6,307 bases of DNA, taken from Novosphingobium sp. Its GTDB lineage: Bacteria > Pseudomonadota > Alphaproteobacteria > Sphingomonadales > Sphingomonadaceae. The position numbers were made by a program, and so were the translations under genes. The stretch lies in NCBI GenBank assembly GCA_009885425.1, contig VFKS01000039.1, forward strand, positions 1-6,307, given 5' to 3'. Below the pieces are notes generated by a model that worked only from the letters and a program-made list of their open reading frames with translations, made no database searches and had not been told where the DNA came from. Shown piece after piece: positions 5,371 to 6,307 of the stretch; position 1 is the first letter of the stretch; each line of letters starts with the position of its first letter.

Positions 5371-5526
5371 ATGCGGACTCGGCTAAGCATTTGCGCCAAA
5401 AAGGCGCGCTACCCTGCCCGTGAGGACGCAGTTGCAGCCGCTGCCAAGGCCGACTTCCCCTTGCGCGCCTATCGCTGTGATCGCTGCTGGCAGTTTCACC
5501 TGACCAGCCGGATCAAGGCGCGGTGA
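5371..5526 (+). CDS. Small Cys/His protein, zinc-ribbon-like, 51 aa, function unknown
   Basis: The reading frame MRTRLSICAKKARYPAREDA continues through an Ala-rich helix to PLRAYRCDRCWQFHLTS and ends IKAR, 51 residues in all. A strong ribosome-binding site (GAGGAA, 5 bases before ATG) supports translation. Cys8, Cys36, Cys39 (CDRC) and His43 form a plausible C-(27)-CxxC-x3-H zinc site, and the protein is basic. The pattern of one Cys, an Ala-rich helix, then Y-x-C-x-x-C-x-x-[WF]-H-L-T resembles small conserved hypothetical proteins I associate with alphaproteobacterial and phage genomes; I cannot name a function. It begins 21 bases after the rnpB P1 helix, with no separate promoter seen, so it may be read through from rnpB. 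It ends 7 bases before the convergent ugd stop. It is short enough to be missed by length-filtered gene finding. Confidence 0.75.
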   Translation: MRTRLSICAKKARYPAREDAVAAAAKADFPLRAYRCDRCWQFHLTSRIKAR

Positions 5527-5535
5527 GCGGCGCCT
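5516..5535. terminator. Short hairpin between convergent stop codons, possible weak bidirectional terminator
   Basis: AGGCGC (5516-5521) and GCGCCT (5530-5535) pair perfectly around the 8-base loop ggtgagcg, giving a 6-bp stem that spans both stop codons of the convergent genes. Neither strand has a U-run after it, so termination strength is doubtful. Confidence 0.3.
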
Positions 5536-6307
5536 AGGGCCGCCCCACGCTGGTATATTGAAAGCCTTTGGCGCGCACTTCGGCCGGGTCGTAGACGTTG
5601 CGCAGATCGACCAGCACCGGGGCGTTCGCGATCCGTTTGATCCGGTCGAAATCGAGCGCGCGGAAGGCGTCCCATTCGGTGACGATCACGGTTGCATCGG
5701 CGCCTGCGATCGCGTCATAGGCGCTCTTTTGCATCGCCACTTCGGGCATCAACGGCGCGGCGAGCTCCATCCCTTCGGGATCGTAACCGGCCACCTCAAC
5801 CCCGGCATCGGCCAACGCGAGCGCAATCGCGATGCTGGGGGCGTCGCGCATATCGTCGGTGTTGGGCTTGAAGGTCAGCCCAAGCAGCGCGACCTTCTTG
5901 CCGCGCGCCGCGTCCATTCCGCCCAGCGCCTCGATTACCTTGCGGCCCATCGCGCGCTTACGGGCATCGTTGACCTTGACCACCGCCTCGACGATTCTCG
6001 TCGGGGCTTCATAGTCTTCGGCGGTCTTGAGCAGCGCGAGGGTATCCTTGGGGAAGCACGATCCGCCATAGCCCGGTCCGGCGTGGAGGAACTTGGCCCC
6101 AATCCGCCCGTCCATCCCGATCCCGCGGCTGATGTCCTGAACATCGGCGCCAACCTTTTCGCAGAGGTCGGCCATCTCGTTGATGAAAGTGATCTTGACC
6201 GCAAGGAAGGCGTTGGCGGCATATTTGATTAGTTCGGATGAGCGCCGACTGGTGAACAGGATCGGCGATTTGTTGAGGAACAGTGGCCGGTAAACTTCCT
6301 TCATCAC
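5534..6307 (-). CDS. ugd: UDP-glucose 6-dehydrogenase, C-terminal part (N-terminus beyond window)
   Basis: The enzyme oxidises UDP-glucose to UDP-glucuronate with two NAD+, supplying precursors for exopolysaccharide, capsule or lipid A/LPS sugars in the cytoplasm. The 257 residues here begin inside the central domain (MKEVYRPLFLNKSPILFTSR). They include the family's catalytic residues: Lys28 and Asn32 in ELIKYAANAFLAVK, and Cys84 with Lys87 and Asp88 in GPGYGGSCFPKD. Lys28 and Cys84 are 56 residues apart, matching Lys204 and Cys260 of the Streptococcus pyogenes enzyme. The C-terminal UDP-binding Rossmann-like domain follows from about 137 (KKVALLGLTFKPNTDDMRDA), with VIVTEWDAFRALD and LVDLRNVYDP near the end. 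Relative to the usual length of about 435, some 180 N-terminal residues (the NAD-binding domain) lie outside the window. The frame is open at the right edge, so GTG at 6305-6307 is an internal Val codon. UDP-N-acetylmannosamine dehydrogenase is a less likely alternative. Confidence 0.95.
   Translation of the reverse strand: MMKEVYRPLFLNKSPILFTSRRSSELIKYAANAFLAVKITFINEMADLCEKVGADVQDISRGIGMDGRIGAKFLHAGPGYGGSCFPKDTLALLKTAEDYEAPTRIVEAVVKVNDARKRAMGRKVIEALGGMDAARGKKVALLGLTFKPNTDDMRDAPSIAIALALADAGVEVAGYDPEGMELAAPLMPEVAMQKSAYDAIAGADATVIVTEWDAFRALDFDRIKRIANAPVLVDLRNVYDPAEVRAKGFQYTSVGRP

Noticed and set aside
5558..6232. 224-residue open frame on the plus strand
   Set aside because: Antisense to ugd, whose catalytic residues and spacing match the family.

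Overview
The window reads as a GC-rich chromosomal segment of an alphaproteobacterium, most likely a sphingomonad (Sphingomonadales/Erythrobacter-like). Pointers are an OmpA-family porin with a Pro-rich linker and a VFFDWDKSDITPEAA-type C-terminal start, a ChpT-type histidine phosphotransferase (a family restricted to alphaproteobacteria), RpoH with the RpoH box, and a type A RNase P RNA. This assignment is inference from protein style; no species is claimed. No mobile element, CRISPR array, tRNA or phage gene was seen.

Layout. Minus strand, positions 1-3128: an outer-membrane OmpA-like protein cut by the left edge; a 213-base gap with dyads and phased A-tracts; rpoH, the heat-shock sigma factor; a 79-base rpoH leader; and rluD, the 23S rRNA pseudouridine synthase. 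Plus strand, positions 3145-4921: a tight cluster of a small JAMM/MPN+ metallopeptidase, chpT (CckA-ChpT-CtrA phosphorelay) and a zinc-dependent N-acetylmuramoyl-L-alanine amidase, with gaps of 30 and 10 bases. rnpB (RNase P RNA, about 4927-5349) follows on the plus strand, with a probable promoter inside the last codons of the amidase. A 51-codon gene for a Cys/His zinc-binding-like protein (5371-5526) starts 21 bases after the rnpB P1 helix. It converges, with 7 bases between, on a partial UDP-glucose 6-dehydrogenase gene (ugd, minus strand) that runs off the right edge.

How it fits together. Most genes are housekeeping: stress transcription, rRNA modification, tRNA processing, envelope maintenance and sugar-nucleotide synthesis. 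The JAMM-chpT-amidase cluster places a cell-cycle phosphorelay component next to a peptidoglycan amidase and an isopeptidase-like enzyme of unknown target. I did not find a clear previously undescribed system. The best leads are the rnpB 3' end, where an inverted repeat overlaps P1 and carries the ribosome-binding site of the 51-aa gene in its loop; the JAMM-chpT-amidase cluster; and the structured leaders of rpoH and the OmpA gene.
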